Shown piece after piece: positions 19,033-27,437 of a DNA stretch of 64,000 nt. Source of the stretch: an uncultured Acidimicrobiales bacterium (GTDB lineage Bacteria; Actinomycetota; Acidimicrobiia; Acidimicrobiales; SHLQ01); NCBI GenBank assembly GCA_938015295.1, contig CALLQB010000035.1, forward strand, positions 79,747-143,746. The letters are read 5' to 3'. Position 1 is the first letter of the stretch. Each line of letters starts with the position of its first letter. Under the pieces are notes generated by a model. The model made no database searches, was not told where the DNA came from, and saw only the letters and a program-made list of their open reading frames with translations. A program made the translations under genes and the position numbers.

Positions 19033-19638
19033 TTACTCGGGCCGGTGAACACCATCTTCAGTAACAACGATATCGAGTGGAACGTCCCACGCTTGTTCGG
19101 GTACGCGGTCGACGCGTTGCCCCTCATGGGCGAGACCTACTAGGAGCGGGCCCGACGATGCGTCCGCGATAGCCGATTGTCGTGCAGCGAATGCTCGGTC
19201 GTAATAACCAGCGCCCATACCAATTCGGTACCCGCGGCCATCGAAGGCGACCAAGGGCACGAGGACAACATCGAGTTGCATAGGAGCAAGGCCCGGGGCC
19301 GTCGGCGGGGGTTCTTCGATGCCATAGCGGTTGAGCACCATTGGGTGTTCGTCGGCAAAGAGTTTGAACTCCATCGTGAAGTCATCGCCAATGAGCGGTA
19401 GGTAGGTTGCGGCAACAAGAAGAGCGAGTGTTGGTGCAGGATCGAGCTCGCCTCCAACAGCGACGTATGCGCCGACGGTTCTTGCTGCCGTGACTTCAGC
19501 GATCGTAAGGGTGGCCTGTGCGACCCTTGTCGCGTGGTCGAGTTGTTCGTCGATCGACAGCGTTGAGCGGAAGTGTCGCTTCGCTCGGCGAATTGCTGGC
19601 GCACCATCGCCCAAATCGGCGGCCGGTTCAGTCATCAT
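19033..19638 (-). CDS. 5-formyltetrahydrofolate cyclo-ligase
   Basis: A 201-residue enzyme converting 5-formyl-THF to 5,10-methenyl-THF with ATP, salvaging a folate storage form. The signature GYRIGMGAGYYDRAF (about residues 135-149) is the family's substrate/ATP loop. The N-terminal RRAKRHFRSTL supplies the basic nucleotide-binding residues. Length fits the family (180-210). Tandem ATGs at 19638 and 19635 share an AGGA upstream. It lies upstream of trkA on the same strand with a gap of about 80 bases, in an apparently independent unit. Confidence 0.93.
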   Translation of the reverse strand: MMTEPAADLGDGAPAIRRAKRHFRSTLSIDEQLDHATRVAQATLTIAEVTAARTVGAYVAVGGELDPAPTLALLVAATYLPLIGDDFTMEFKLFADEHPMVLNRYGIEEPPPTAPGLAPMQLDVVLVPLVAFDGRGYRIGMGAGYYDRAFAARQSAIADASSGPLLVGLAHEGQRVDRVPEQAWDVPLDIVVTEDGVHRPE

Positions 19639-19793
19639 GCATGTCCTGTAGTTGGAGGCAGGAGCAAGACCACGCAGGTTCTTTCCTTGCGTGTTTGTGC
19701 CGTGCTCCCGCCAACATTACCTTTGATCCGTTACCGATTGGCGGGTGCGGCTTGTCCGCGAACCTGTCGGCCCTTTGAAGGAGTCCAAATCTT

Positions 19794-21890
19794 TTGAGTT
19801 CAATTCCAATTCTCGCCCTGATTTCAGCGTTAGCCGCTCTCGGCGTCGCTGGGTTCTTCTTTTCCAGCGTGAAGAAGGCGTCTCCTGGCGACGAGCGCAT
19901 GGTCTTCCTCATGACCGAGATCCAAAAAGGTGCAAGGGCTTTCCTGAAAGCCGAATACACCTGGGTATCGGTCTTTGTGGTGATCATGATCGTCCTTCTG
20001 GCGATCGTCATCGATCCTCTCGCGTCGGTTACCTACTTCGTCGGCGCGGTGCTTTCTGCCACTGCCGGCTATGTCGGTATGACCGTCGCTACCATGGCTA
20101 ACGCCCGCACCACCGAGGCTGCGAAGGAGGGGCCCGGAAAGGCCCTTCCCATTGCCTTTCGTGGTGGCGCTGTTATGGGCTTCTCGGTAGCTGGCCTTGC
20201 GTTGCTCGGCCTGATGGCCGTCTACATCGTCTTTGTGCAGATGTTAGAGGTCGACAATGCCTTTGAGATCGTCACCGCATACGGCTTGGGCGCATCGTCG
20301 ATCGCCTTGTTCTCCCGTGTGGGCGGCGGTATCTACACCAAGGCAGCCGACGTAGGCGCCGACCTTGTTGGCAAGGTCGAGGCCGGAATCCCCGAAGACG
20401 ACCCACGAAACCCAGCGACTATTGCTGACAACGTGGGCGACAACGTCGGCGATGTCGCTGGTATGGGCGCCGACCTCTTCGAAAGTTACGCCGGCTCGAT
20501 CATTGCGCCGATTTCGCTGACCGCCTTTGCGATCGGCCTCGCTGCCGACGACATCGGCGACGACGCTCTTTCGCTGCTTATGTTCCCAATGGCCATTGCC
20601 TTTGTCGGCATGATTGCCTCGATCATTGGTTCGTTCCTTGTCAAGGGCGGCGACAGCACCGATTCCAAGGCGCTTAGCCGGGCGTTGCACATGGGCACCA
20701 ACGTGGCCATGGGCATCACCATTGTTGCGACCATCGGTATTTCGTTCTGGCTCTTTGGCGACAGCGATGCCTTCGATAACCCGATTGGCCTCGCAATTTC
20801 AGTTATTGGTGGGCTGGTTGTTGGTTGGGCGCTCGGCAAAACCGCCGAGTATTACACCTCCGACCACTTCGGCCCTGTCCAGAAAATCGCTGCGCAAACC
20901 GAAACCGGACCAGCGACCACGATTCTCGCCGGTATTAGTGCAGGCATGGTCTCGGTCGCCTCGTCGGTCGTGCTCATCCTTGTTGGCGTCGGCGTGGCCT
21001 ACTGGGGCGGCGAGTATGCGTTCGCCGACGACATTCAGAGCCTCGAAGGCGGTATCTACGGAATCGCTGTTGCCGCTATCGGCATGCTTGCAACCACCGG
21101 TGTGGTTGTATCGGTCGATGCGTATGGGCCGATTGCTGACAACGCCGGCGGCATCGCAGAAATGGCCGATCTCGATCCGTCAGTCCGCGAAGTCACCGAC
21201 GCTCTCGACAGCCTCGGCAACACCACTGCAGCCATTGCGAAGGGGTTCGCCGTTGGTTCGGCGGCGCTCACTGCGCTTGCGCTGTTCAAGAGCTTCGAGT
21301 TCGCCATCCGTGAAGCCGGTGGCGAGCTGAACCTCAACATTGGCGAGGTCGACGTCTTCATTGGTCTGTTCCTTGGCGCAGGCCTGCCGTTCCTGTTTGC
21401 CGCACTCACCATCGATGCCGTTGGTCGTGCCGCGAACGAAATGATTGAGGAAGTCCGGCGCCAGTTCAGGGAGATTCCGGGACTTCGTGAAGGCAAAGAA
21501 GGGGTCATCCCCGATTCGGCCCGATGCGTCGAGATCTCAACCGCAGCATCACTGAAAGAAATGATTATCCCCGGTGCACTCGCAATCGTGGTGCCACTGG
21601 CAGTTGGTTTCGTCAGCGTCGATGCGCTCGGCGGCTTGCTGGCTGGCGCTCTTGTCACCGGCTTCGCACTGGCCATCTTTATGGCTAACGCCGGTGGTGC
21701 CTGGGACAACGCCAAGAAGTACATCGAAGCTGGCGCCCATGGCGGAAAAGGCGGCGATCAGCACAAGGCAGCGGTTGTCGGCGACACCGTTGGCGATCCG
21801 TTTAAAGACACCTCTGGTCCGGCCATGAACATTTTGTTGAAGGTCATGACCATCGTTTCTCTGGTATTCGCTTCGGCGTTCGTCGGCTAA
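19794..21890 (+). CDS. hppA: Membrane-bound ion-translocating pyrophosphatase
   Basis: A 698-residue protein with about 16 membrane helices that hydrolyses pyrophosphate to pump protons (or sodium). The core GGGIYTKAADVGADLVGKVE, with EDDPRNPATIADNVGDNVGD behind it, supplies the Mg-PPi ligands. VVGDTVGDPFKDTSGP near the C-terminus is the second ligand block. GNTTAAIAKGFAVG has Ala where K+-independent enzymes carry Lys, which points to the K+-dependent class. Translation probably starts at TTG 19794, since GAAGGAG lies 10 bases upstream and no ATG fits. A strong terminator follows the stop. Confidence 0.97.
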   Translation: MSSIPILALISALAALGVAGFFFSSVKKASPGDERMVFLMTEIQKGARAFLKAEYTWVSVFVVIMIVLLAIVIDPLASVTYFVGAVLSATAGYVGMTVATMANARTTEAAKEGPGKALPIAFRGGAVMGFSVAGLALLGLMAVYIVFVQMLEVDNAFEIVTAYGLGASSIALFSRVGGGIYTKAADVGADLVGKVEAGIPEDDPRNPATIADNVGDNVGDVAGMGADLFESYAGSIIAPISLTAFAIGLAADDIGDDALSLLMFPMAIAFVGMIASIIGSFLVKGGDSTDSKALSRALHMGTNVAMGITIVATIGISFWLFGDSDAFDNPIGLAISVIGGLVVGWALGKTAEYYTSDHFGPVQKIAAQTETGPATTILAGISAGMVSVASSVVLILVGVGVAYWGGEYAFADDIQSLEGGIYGIAVAAIGMLATTGVVVSVDAYGPIADNAGGIAEMADLDPSVREVTDALDSLGNTTAAIAKGFAVGSAALTALALFKSFEFAIREAGGELNLNIGEVDVFIGLFLGAGLPFLFAALTIDAVGRAANEMIEEVRRQFREIPGLREGKEGVIPDSARCVEISTAASLKEMIIPGALAIVVPLAVGFVSVDALGGLLAGALVTGFALAIFMANAGGAWDNAKKYIEAGAHGGKGGDQHKAAVVGDTVGDPFKDTSGPAMNILLKVMTIVSLVFASAFVG

Positions 21891-21913
21891 ACGAACACAA
21901 CGACAAAACGAAA

Positions 21914-21955
21914 GGAGCCCCGGCAACAACCGTTGCCGGGGCTCCTTCTCTTTTG
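21914..21955. terminator. Strong intrinsic terminator after hppA, probably bidirectional
   Basis: A perfect 14-bp stem (GGAGCCCCGGCAAC, 21914-21927, pairing with 21932-21945) with an AACC loop, followed by TTCTCTTTT. On the minus strand the same hairpin is followed by TTTCGTTTT, so it can also stop the convergent gene ending at 21980. Confidence 0.93.
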
Positions 21956-21979
21956 GTCGCTTTGTTCGCTTTTGGGCGT

Positions 21980-22411
21980 TTAGCCAACCCGCTTGCGGCT
22001 CGGGTGGCGGCGCTTTGCTGCTCGGCGACGACCATTGCGGTCGAGGCCACCATCTTGGGTGAGGGGTTCTCGCAGCTCGATGATCTGCTCGGCGCTAACC
22101 GGCAGTGCGCCGACGAGCGCCCACATGGTTTCGGGAACGCTGCCTGGCAACTCGATACCCGCCACCAGGCACCAATCGACAACATCGATCCACAACAGTT
22201 CTCGAACTGTCGACGCGGTCCACCAGCGAAACGGCTCGTCGCGCTCGGCCTTCGCCGCCAAGATGATGGTCAGCACCTCACGGTCGATCGGCACGCCAGA
22301 GGCGAAACACTGCTCGATAAGCTGCCGTCGGAACCGGCGCTGATCGGCGCTCAGCACGTTGCTGGCGGCAATGGTTTGACAGGACTGTTGGCCAGGGGTT
22401 GTTGACTGCAT
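21980..22411 (-). CDS. Hypothetical protein, 143 residues
   Basis: I do not recognise a family. The frame reads as a plausible soluble protein. A helical core (RRQLIEQCFASGVPIDREVLTIILAAK, about residues 26-52) leads to a Trp-rich stretch (FRWWTASTVRELLWIDVVDW). A second helical part ending near ELREPLT is followed by a strongly basic tail (RRRAAKRRHPSRKR) that could bind nucleic acid or membrane. No Shine-Dalgarno is visible before ATG 22411. It converges with hppA across the shared terminator. The opposite-strand frame over the same bases looks less protein-like. Confidence 0.6.
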   Translation of the reverse strand: MQSTTPGQQSCQTIAASNVLSADQRRFRRQLIEQCFASGVPIDREVLTIILAAKAERDEPFRWWTASTVRELLWIDVVDWCLVAGIELPGSVPETMWALVGALPVSAEQIIELREPLTQDGGLDRNGRRRAAKRRHPSRKRVG

Positions 22412-22489
22412 ACAACAATCATGCAGACAGCCTATGACAGGCTCGGCCGATTTCGACGCCTTGTTTTGCTAAACGTGCAGCTCAGAGGG

Positions 22490-23275
22490 CTAAAAAGATT
22501 CCTTGTCTACTTCGTTATTGAGGAACTCGAGAAGCAGACTGGCGAGTGCATCAGCATGGGGCCGCTGCGAGAAAAGATGGTCGGCGCCCTCGACAGTTCG
22601 AAGGAGTGCGCCCTCCCCCGCGGCTGCCACGAGATCCGCACCATTTTGTGGACTGACGACCGTATCGTTGCCCGCAACGATGGCGAGGTAGGGCCGTGCG
22701 AGCCCGCGTGCGGCGCGTAGAACATCATGCGCCTCGAGGTCGTCAAGGAACGTCTGGCCGAGGCAGAAGGGCTCGCCACCCAACGAGACCTCAGCTTTAC
22801 CCACTGCGGCGATGGTGGACTCGTGGTCGGTGAAAAGATGTCGAACGTGGTCGACCGAACTTGGCGAGGCAATAGTGACGATGCTTGTGACCGTTTTGAG
22901 GCGGTGGGCGGCGAGTAGCGCTGCGGACCCACCGAGACTATGACCGACGAGCGCACACGGACCGAACCCGAGAGCAATGAGGGTCATGGCTGCACGGCTC
23001 AGGTCAGAGACATTCGAGCTCACACTGGTGGCCTCGAAGGCTCCGCCTGACTCGCCAAGACCCGTAAAGTCGAAGCGAAACGCCGCGTACCCGCCACGGG
23101 CAAGATCCTTTGCAAGTCGAACATTGGTGCGAACATCTTTGCCACACGAAAAGCAGTGTGCGAGCAGCACAGCGCCCTTTGGGACGCCGACGGCTCGGTG
23201 TAAGACGCCGCTCAAGGTCGCTCCTGTGCCGCCCACGAAGGACACGGTTTCTTCTGGCGGCGGTGATGTAGTCAT
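22490..23275 (-). CDS. Alpha/beta hydrolase of the hydrolase-OsmC type, lacking OsmC
   Basis: A 261-residue hydrolase. VLLAHCFSCGKD and FRFDFTGLGESGG are the characteristic N-terminal blocks of bifunctional hydrolase/OsmC proteins. The nucleophile is in VGHSLGGSAAL, the acid probably in AGNDTVVSP and the His in GADHLFSQ. The redox-active OsmC domain that usually follows is absent, and the protein ends soon after the catalytic His. ATG 23275 is preferred over the earlier in-frame start at 23311. Substrate unknown. It lies upstream of the hypothetical gene on the same strand with a gap of 78 bases. Confidence 0.85.
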   Translation of the reverse strand: MTTSPPPEETVSFVGGTGATLSGVLHRAVGVPKGAVLLAHCFSCGKDVRTNVRLAKDLARGGYAAFRFDFTGLGESGGAFEATSVSSNVSDLSRAAMTLIALGFGPCALVGHSLGGSAALLAAHRLKTVTSIVTIASPSSVDHVRHLFTDHESTIAAVGKAEVSLGGEPFCLGQTFLDDLEAHDVLRAARGLARPYLAIVAGNDTVVSPQNGADLVAAAGEGALLRTVEGADHLFSQRPHADALASLLLEFLNNEVDKESF

Positions 23276-23410
23276 GCACTTCTCATAACAGTCGGGATAA
23301 ATTGCGGACAAAAGCTCAGCTTCGATGTTTGTGTGCCGACGGGCCTACCACAAGGGAATCGGGCGGAATCCGGGGCCACTTGTTTCCGACAACAAACCTG
23401 GAGAGTGGTA

Positions 23411-23935
23411 ATGGTAGATCACACAAACAACCACAACCTCGGCACCCCCACAAAGGCCGACGCCCCGGCACCTGCGCCCACGCGACGGGTTAAGGCACTC
23501 ACCGGGGCGATGCAATGGCGTCACCTACTCGCCGAAGAAGACCTGCGGTGCGAACGAACCGGCTTTCAGGCAGGTGTTATCAGTATCGATCACGGGCCAA
23601 GCCACGCAGTGGGCATCGACAATGTTTCGTCCGATGCGGCCGACGCGCGAACCAACAAGATCGTGAACCTGCTCCAAGACCAGCTCGAGTTCACCAATCG
23701 TGTCGGCGTGCTCTCCCCACACGAGATCTCTGTGTTGATCATCCCCGTGGCCGATGTTGGCGCCACAGAACGATGCGCCAACGCTATCGATGCTGCACTG
23801 CGCTCCGTGGGCATCCACGCCGCCATTGGTTTCGCACTCCGACGTCAAGACGGCAACGGTATCTTGGGTGCTGCTGCACGCGCCGACGCTTGTGCAGCCG
23901 TCGCCCACAGCCGTCAGCTTCGTCTAAGCGTCTAA
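23411..23935 (+). CDS. Degenerate GGDEF-like domain protein
   Basis: A 174-residue protein. After a Pro/Thr-rich leader, residues 60-165 follow the outline of a diguanylate cyclase domain: FQAGVISIDH (first strand), NKIVNLLQDQLEFTNRVG (helix), SPHEISVLIIPV where GGDEF and its strand should be, and IHAAIGFALRRQDG (the ASIG strand) with a final AARADACAAVAHS helix. The active-site GGDEF is replaced by SPHEI, so cyclase activity is not expected. It may bind a nucleotide or act as a protein-interaction module (inference). ATG 23411 has GGAGAG about 8 bases upstream. Its stop overlaps the convergent J-domain gene. Confidence 0.6.
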   Translation: MVDHTNNHNLGTPTKADAPAPAPTRRVKALTGAMQWRHLLAEEDLRCERTGFQAGVISIDHGPSHAVGIDNVSSDAADARTNKIVNLLQDQLEFTNRVGVLSPHEISVLIIPVADVGATERCANAIDAALRSVGIHAAIGFALRRQDGNGILGAAARADACAAVAHSRQLRLSV

Positions 23936-24483
23936 GCGTCGGCTTGACGCTGCAAAGCGTCGCGAATCCGGCGCACAACTTCAGCCAGATCGGGCGGTGT
24001 CTCGGTGCCCATGGACTCGAGGGTGAAAGACGCTTCGGTAAAGGAGCCCCGACCTTGCAAGTTGACCACCAGTTGGCTGGCCGGAGACCCGTCGAGCGAC
24101 ACTACTGCTTCAAGATATCCCGAACTGTCGTCTCTGAACGTCAATGTGCCGACCACATCCAACGCGTGCGCAAGGCGGATGAAAAGCTCATCGGCAGGCA
24201 TTTCGACCGCCAAACCATCGTCGATAACCACAACATCGTCGCGGGTAGCTTGGCCCTCGGAAGTACCAAGAGAAGTCTCGTCGGGGGCTATCTCCAAAAC
24301 CGCCATCGCTTGGTTGAAAAGGACGGTCAGATCGTTACCAACAGGTCCGATGATGTCAGGGTGGTTCGCCCGCACCAAGCGCCGATACCGCAGCCTGGCT
24401 TCGGTCGGCGAAACGTCGAAACCGAGCCCGAGAATTTCGCATGCCTGCAGCCGGTCCACAACCTCCAGCATCGCATGAAACAT
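23932..24483 (-). CDS. J-domain (DnaJ-like) protein
   Basis: A 183-residue protein whose N-terminal 60 residues form a J domain: ACEILGLGFDVSPTEARLRY, then the HPD-bearing loop RANHPDIIG and FNQAMAVLEI. J domains stimulate DnaK ATPase through HPD. There is no Gly/Phe linker, zinc domain or DnaJ C-terminal domain, so it is a specialised co-chaperone, not DnaJ itself. The C-terminal 110 residues (VVSLDGSPASQLVVNLQGRG and more) look beta-rich and unrecognised. ATG 24483 is chosen because upstream sequence is Arg-rich and overlaps the divergent gene; ATG 24471 is also possible. Confidence 0.75.
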   Translation of the reverse strand: MFHAMLEVVDRLQACEILGLGFDVSPTEARLRYRRLVRANHPDIIGPVGNDLTVLFNQAMAVLEIAPDETSLGTSEGQATRDDVVVIDDGLAVEMPADELFIRLAHALDVVGTLTFRDDSSGYLEAVVSLDGSPASQLVVNLQGRGSFTEASFTLESMGTETPPDLAEVVRRIRDALQRQADA

Positions 24484-24559
24484 CCCGTCGCCAAACGCGC
24501 GCCCGATGTCACCGCCACAGCGGTCACCGCGACGCCGCGACCTATGGAAGCCTCCTAAG

Positions 24560-26080
24560 ATGAAGCTCGCCCGCCTCTTCGGCCTCGCATCGGTAGTCCT
24601 CCCATCGGTAGCCCTTGTCGCCAGACACCTGATGGCTTCTCGGAGGGCCGCAACGGCAGTCGATGGTCTCGGCGACGGTTCGACGCAGCCGGGCAAAGGT
24701 GGCGTAAGCAAAACAACACGTTTCGACCGCAACCGAGCAGTCGCGCTGATGTCGACCCGCCTAGGTCTCGAGGCCGCTGCGCACAAAGCGCGACGTGTTG
24801 TCACCCCCAAGGAGCGCCGTGAAGATCTCGACGCAGAGTTCCAAGCGCGCACAGCGCAACACATCGCCGATCAGCTCGGAGAGATGAAAGGCGCGCTCAT
24901 GAAGCTTGGCCAGATGGCCAGCTATCTTGACGACGGACTGCCTGAACCGGTCAAGCTCGCGCTTGGCCAGCTACAACAGGACGCGCCGCCAATGGACGCC
25001 GAGCTCGCACGATGGGCGGTCGAAAAAGAGCTTGGGTTTGATCTCGATTCGATCTTTGCCGACTTCTCGCCCGAGCCGATCGCCGCAGCGTCGATTGGCC
25101 AGGTGCATCGCGCGACAACCCACGATGGACGCGAGGTCGTCGTCAAGGTGCAATACCCCGGCATCGACGACGCCATCGCTGCTGACCTCGACAACACCGA
25201 CTTGCTTGGTCGCATCATGTCGATGATCTTTCCTGGCCTCGATCCGGGACCATTGGCCGAAGAGCTAAAGATCCGCATCGGCGAAGAACTCGACTACGAA
25301 ATGGAAGCAGCCAATCAGAAACATTTTGCCGACTTCTACCGGGGTCATCCGTTCATTCACGTGCCCGAAGTGTTCGACGATTTATCGTCGAAACGAGTGC
25401 TTACCACCGAGTTTGCCGAGGGGGCCAGGTTCTCCGAACTCGAAACCTGGAGCCAAGAAGAGCAGAACTTGGCTGCAGAGACGATGTTCCGCTTTGTCTT
25501 TCGTAGCTTGTATCGGTTGCGGGCCTTCAATGGCGATCCGCATCCCGGGAACTATCTGTTTCGTCCGGGCGGACACGTAACGTTTCTCGATTTTGGTCTC
25601 GTGCGGCGATTCGATGAACAAGAGACCGATTTCTTTGGCCAGCTGATTCAATCGGTACTGGCTGATCAGCAACCGGAGTTCCGCGCCGCTCTTGAAGATG
25701 GCGGTCTACTCCAACGCGACGCTCCTTTCTCCGATGCTGAAATCCATGAGTGGTTTCTGCATTTCTACGAAATCGTGCGAAACGATGGACCAATGACCCT
25801 CGACGCCGAGTATGCGTCGGAGACGCTTCGGCGTACCTTTGATCACAAGACGAACCAGATCCTCAAATATGCGAACGTCCCTCCTTCGTTCGCGTTGATT
25901 CAGCGCATCAACCTCGGGTTGTATGCACTGCTCGCTCACCTCGAAGCCACCGCCAATTGGCGGCGGATCGCCGGTGAACTTTGGCCGTGGGTGAACGGCG
26001 AGCCGTCAACGCCAAAAGGACATCAAGAAGCGACCTGGCTGGCCGCAAAGGACGCTTCGGGTCAGATCGGACCCGGCTGA
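24560..26080 (+). CDS. ABC1/UbiB-family atypical kinase
   Basis: A 506-residue protein of the UbiB/ADCK family, atypical protein-kinase-fold ATPases linked to isoprenoid quinone and lipid metabolism. Hallmarks are KLGQ (KxGQ motif, about residues 115-118) and the Ala-rich loop AAASIGQVH, which replaces the kinase Gly loop. Further on come VVVKVQYPG (ATP Lys), EELDYEMEAANQ, NGDPHPGNYLF (catalytic loop) and TFLDFGLVRR (metal Asp). A hydrophobic N-terminus (LFGLASVVLPSVALVA) may anchor it. It overlaps the convergent methyltransferase gene by 19 bases. A role in menaquinone biology is suggested only by family knowledge. Confidence 0.93.
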   Translation: MKLARLFGLASVVLPSVALVARHLMASRRAATAVDGLGDGSTQPGKGGVSKTTRFDRNRAVALMSTRLGLEAAAHKARRVVTPKERREDLDAEFQARTAQHIADQLGEMKGALMKLGQMASYLDDGLPEPVKLALGQLQQDAPPMDAELARWAVEKELGFDLDSIFADFSPEPIAAASIGQVHRATTHDGREVVVKVQYPGIDDAIAADLDNTDLLGRIMSMIFPGLDPGPLAEELKIRIGEELDYEMEAANQKHFADFYRGHPFIHVPEVFDDLSSKRVLTTEFAEGARFSELETWSQEEQNLAAETMFRFVFRSLYRLRAFNGDPHPGNYLFRPGGHVTFLDFGLVRRFDEQETDFFGQLIQSVLADQQPEFRAALEDGGLLQRDAPFSDAEIHEWFLHFYEIVRNDGPMTLDAEYASETLRRTFDHKTNQILKYANVPPSFALIQRINLGLYALLAHLEATANWRRIAGELWPWVNGEPSTPKGHQEATWLAAKDASGQIGPG

Positions 26081-27345
26081 CCGGGGCCGAAGTCGACACG
26101 AAGTGGCATCGCGGACGCTCCGCCACCCAAAGACTTCACACCAAGAATCTGCGTAAGGTTGAACTCGTTTGTCTCAAACCCGAGCGCCGAACCTGCCATG
26201 TAGAGCCGCCACACCCTCGCCCTACCCGGACTCGTCAACCGAACAGCGTCGGTCCAACGTTCCTCCAGTCGCTTCACCCACTCGCGAAGCGTGAGCGCGT
26301 AGTGCTCGCGGAAAGAGTCGACGTGCCGCACTTCGAGACCGCTTCGGTTCATCGCCGAAACAACCTGACCAGTCTCGAGGAGCTCGCCATCAGGAAAAAC
26401 AAACCGGCCGACGAATCCCCTCGGGTCTACCCGTGCCTGCGCCTGTTCGATCGACCGGTTAATGGCATGGTTGAGCACGCGTCCGCCGGGCACAAGTAAC
26501 GAGTGGATCTGGCCAAAGTACTCGGCGAGTCGGCGCTCGCCGACGTGTTCGAACATGCCAATAGATGACACTGCGTCGAACGGGTCGTCGTCGATGTCGC
26601 GGTAGTCCTGATACCGAATCTCGATATGGTCAGCGAGGCCGGCAAGCGCAACGCGCTTGGCCGCCAGCTCCTGTTGCTCGCGGCTAATAGTGACACCCAC
26701 CACGTCGACGCCGTAGTTGCGTGCTGCGTGGATGGCCATCGACCCCCAACCACAGCCGATATCGAGGAGGCGCATACCGTGCCGAAGTCCAAGCTTGCGG
26801 CAGATCAGATCGTACTTGTTCCATTGTGCCTGCTCGAGCGAATCCTCCGGCGAATTGTAGACAGCGCAGGAGTAGGTCATCGAGCTATCGAGGAACAGCT
26901 CGTAGAATTCATTCGACACGTCATAGTGCGAAGAGATCGATGCAGCGTCGCGCGTCCTGGTATGCACCCGACCAGCAATACGGATCTCTTCGGGGGGCGG
27001 AGGCGGCGGGCGGAGGTTGACGAGGTCGCGAACGCTGCCTAGCCCCAGAACGCGAGCTGTATCTGCGAGCATGGTGCGATCGATCGGGACCTTACCGACC
27101 CTGTCGCGCAGTCCGAGCACGCCGTAGATGTCGCCGATGATTTCCACATCACCAGCAACAAACGCTCGCCCGAAGGCGAGTTCGGACGCTCGACCCAAGA
27201 TCACTCGGCGAAAGAAGTCGGGCGACACGATGCGAGCCGTCGTCTCGGCGGCTGCGTCACCAACAATGGTGCCGTCGTAGACCTCTACCCGAAGACCTGC
27301 ATAGTCCTCGCCCAACAAACTCCGTAGTAACCGCTCAGTATGCAT
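26062..27345 (-). CDS. cfa: Cyclopropane-fatty-acyl-phospholipid synthase-type methyltransferase
   Basis: A 427-residue SAM-dependent enzyme that methylenates or methylates unsaturated acyl chains in phospholipids. The N-terminal 130 residues are the lipid-binding part. ISSHYDVSNEFYELFLDSSMTYS is the family's SHYD block. LLDIGCGWGSMAIHAA is the SAM loop, VGVTISREQQELA motif II, and SSIGMFEHVGERR the conserved EHVG. The C-terminal end has no flavin domain, so it is the classic form. ATG 27345 has GGGAG 8 bases upstream, whereas the GTG at 27354 abuts that site and is rejected. Confidence 0.94.
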   Translation of the reverse strand: MHTERLLRSLLGEDYAGLRVEVYDGTIVGDAAAETTARIVSPDFFRRVILGRASELAFGRAFVAGDVEIIGDIYGVLGLRDRVGKVPIDRTMLADTARVLGLGSVRDLVNLRPPPPPPEEIRIAGRVHTRTRDAASISSHYDVSNEFYELFLDSSMTYSCAVYNSPEDSLEQAQWNKYDLICRKLGLRHGMRLLDIGCGWGSMAIHAARNYGVDVVGVTISREQQELAAKRVALAGLADHIEIRYQDYRDIDDDPFDAVSSIGMFEHVGERRLAEYFGQIHSLLVPGGRVLNHAINRSIEQAQARVDPRGFVGRFVFPDGELLETGQVVSAMNRSGLEVRHVDSFREHYALTLREWVKRLEERWTDAVRLTSPGRARVWRLYMAGSALGFETNEFNLTQILGVKSLGGGASAMPLRVDFGPGQPGPI

Positions 27346-27437
27346 GAGTAGCACTCCCCCGTGCTCGCCGTCTTGTCCCCAGACGGCCTCTCAAGATTTT
27401 TACCGAACCAAGGAATCATGCGCAAGCGGATTCGATG

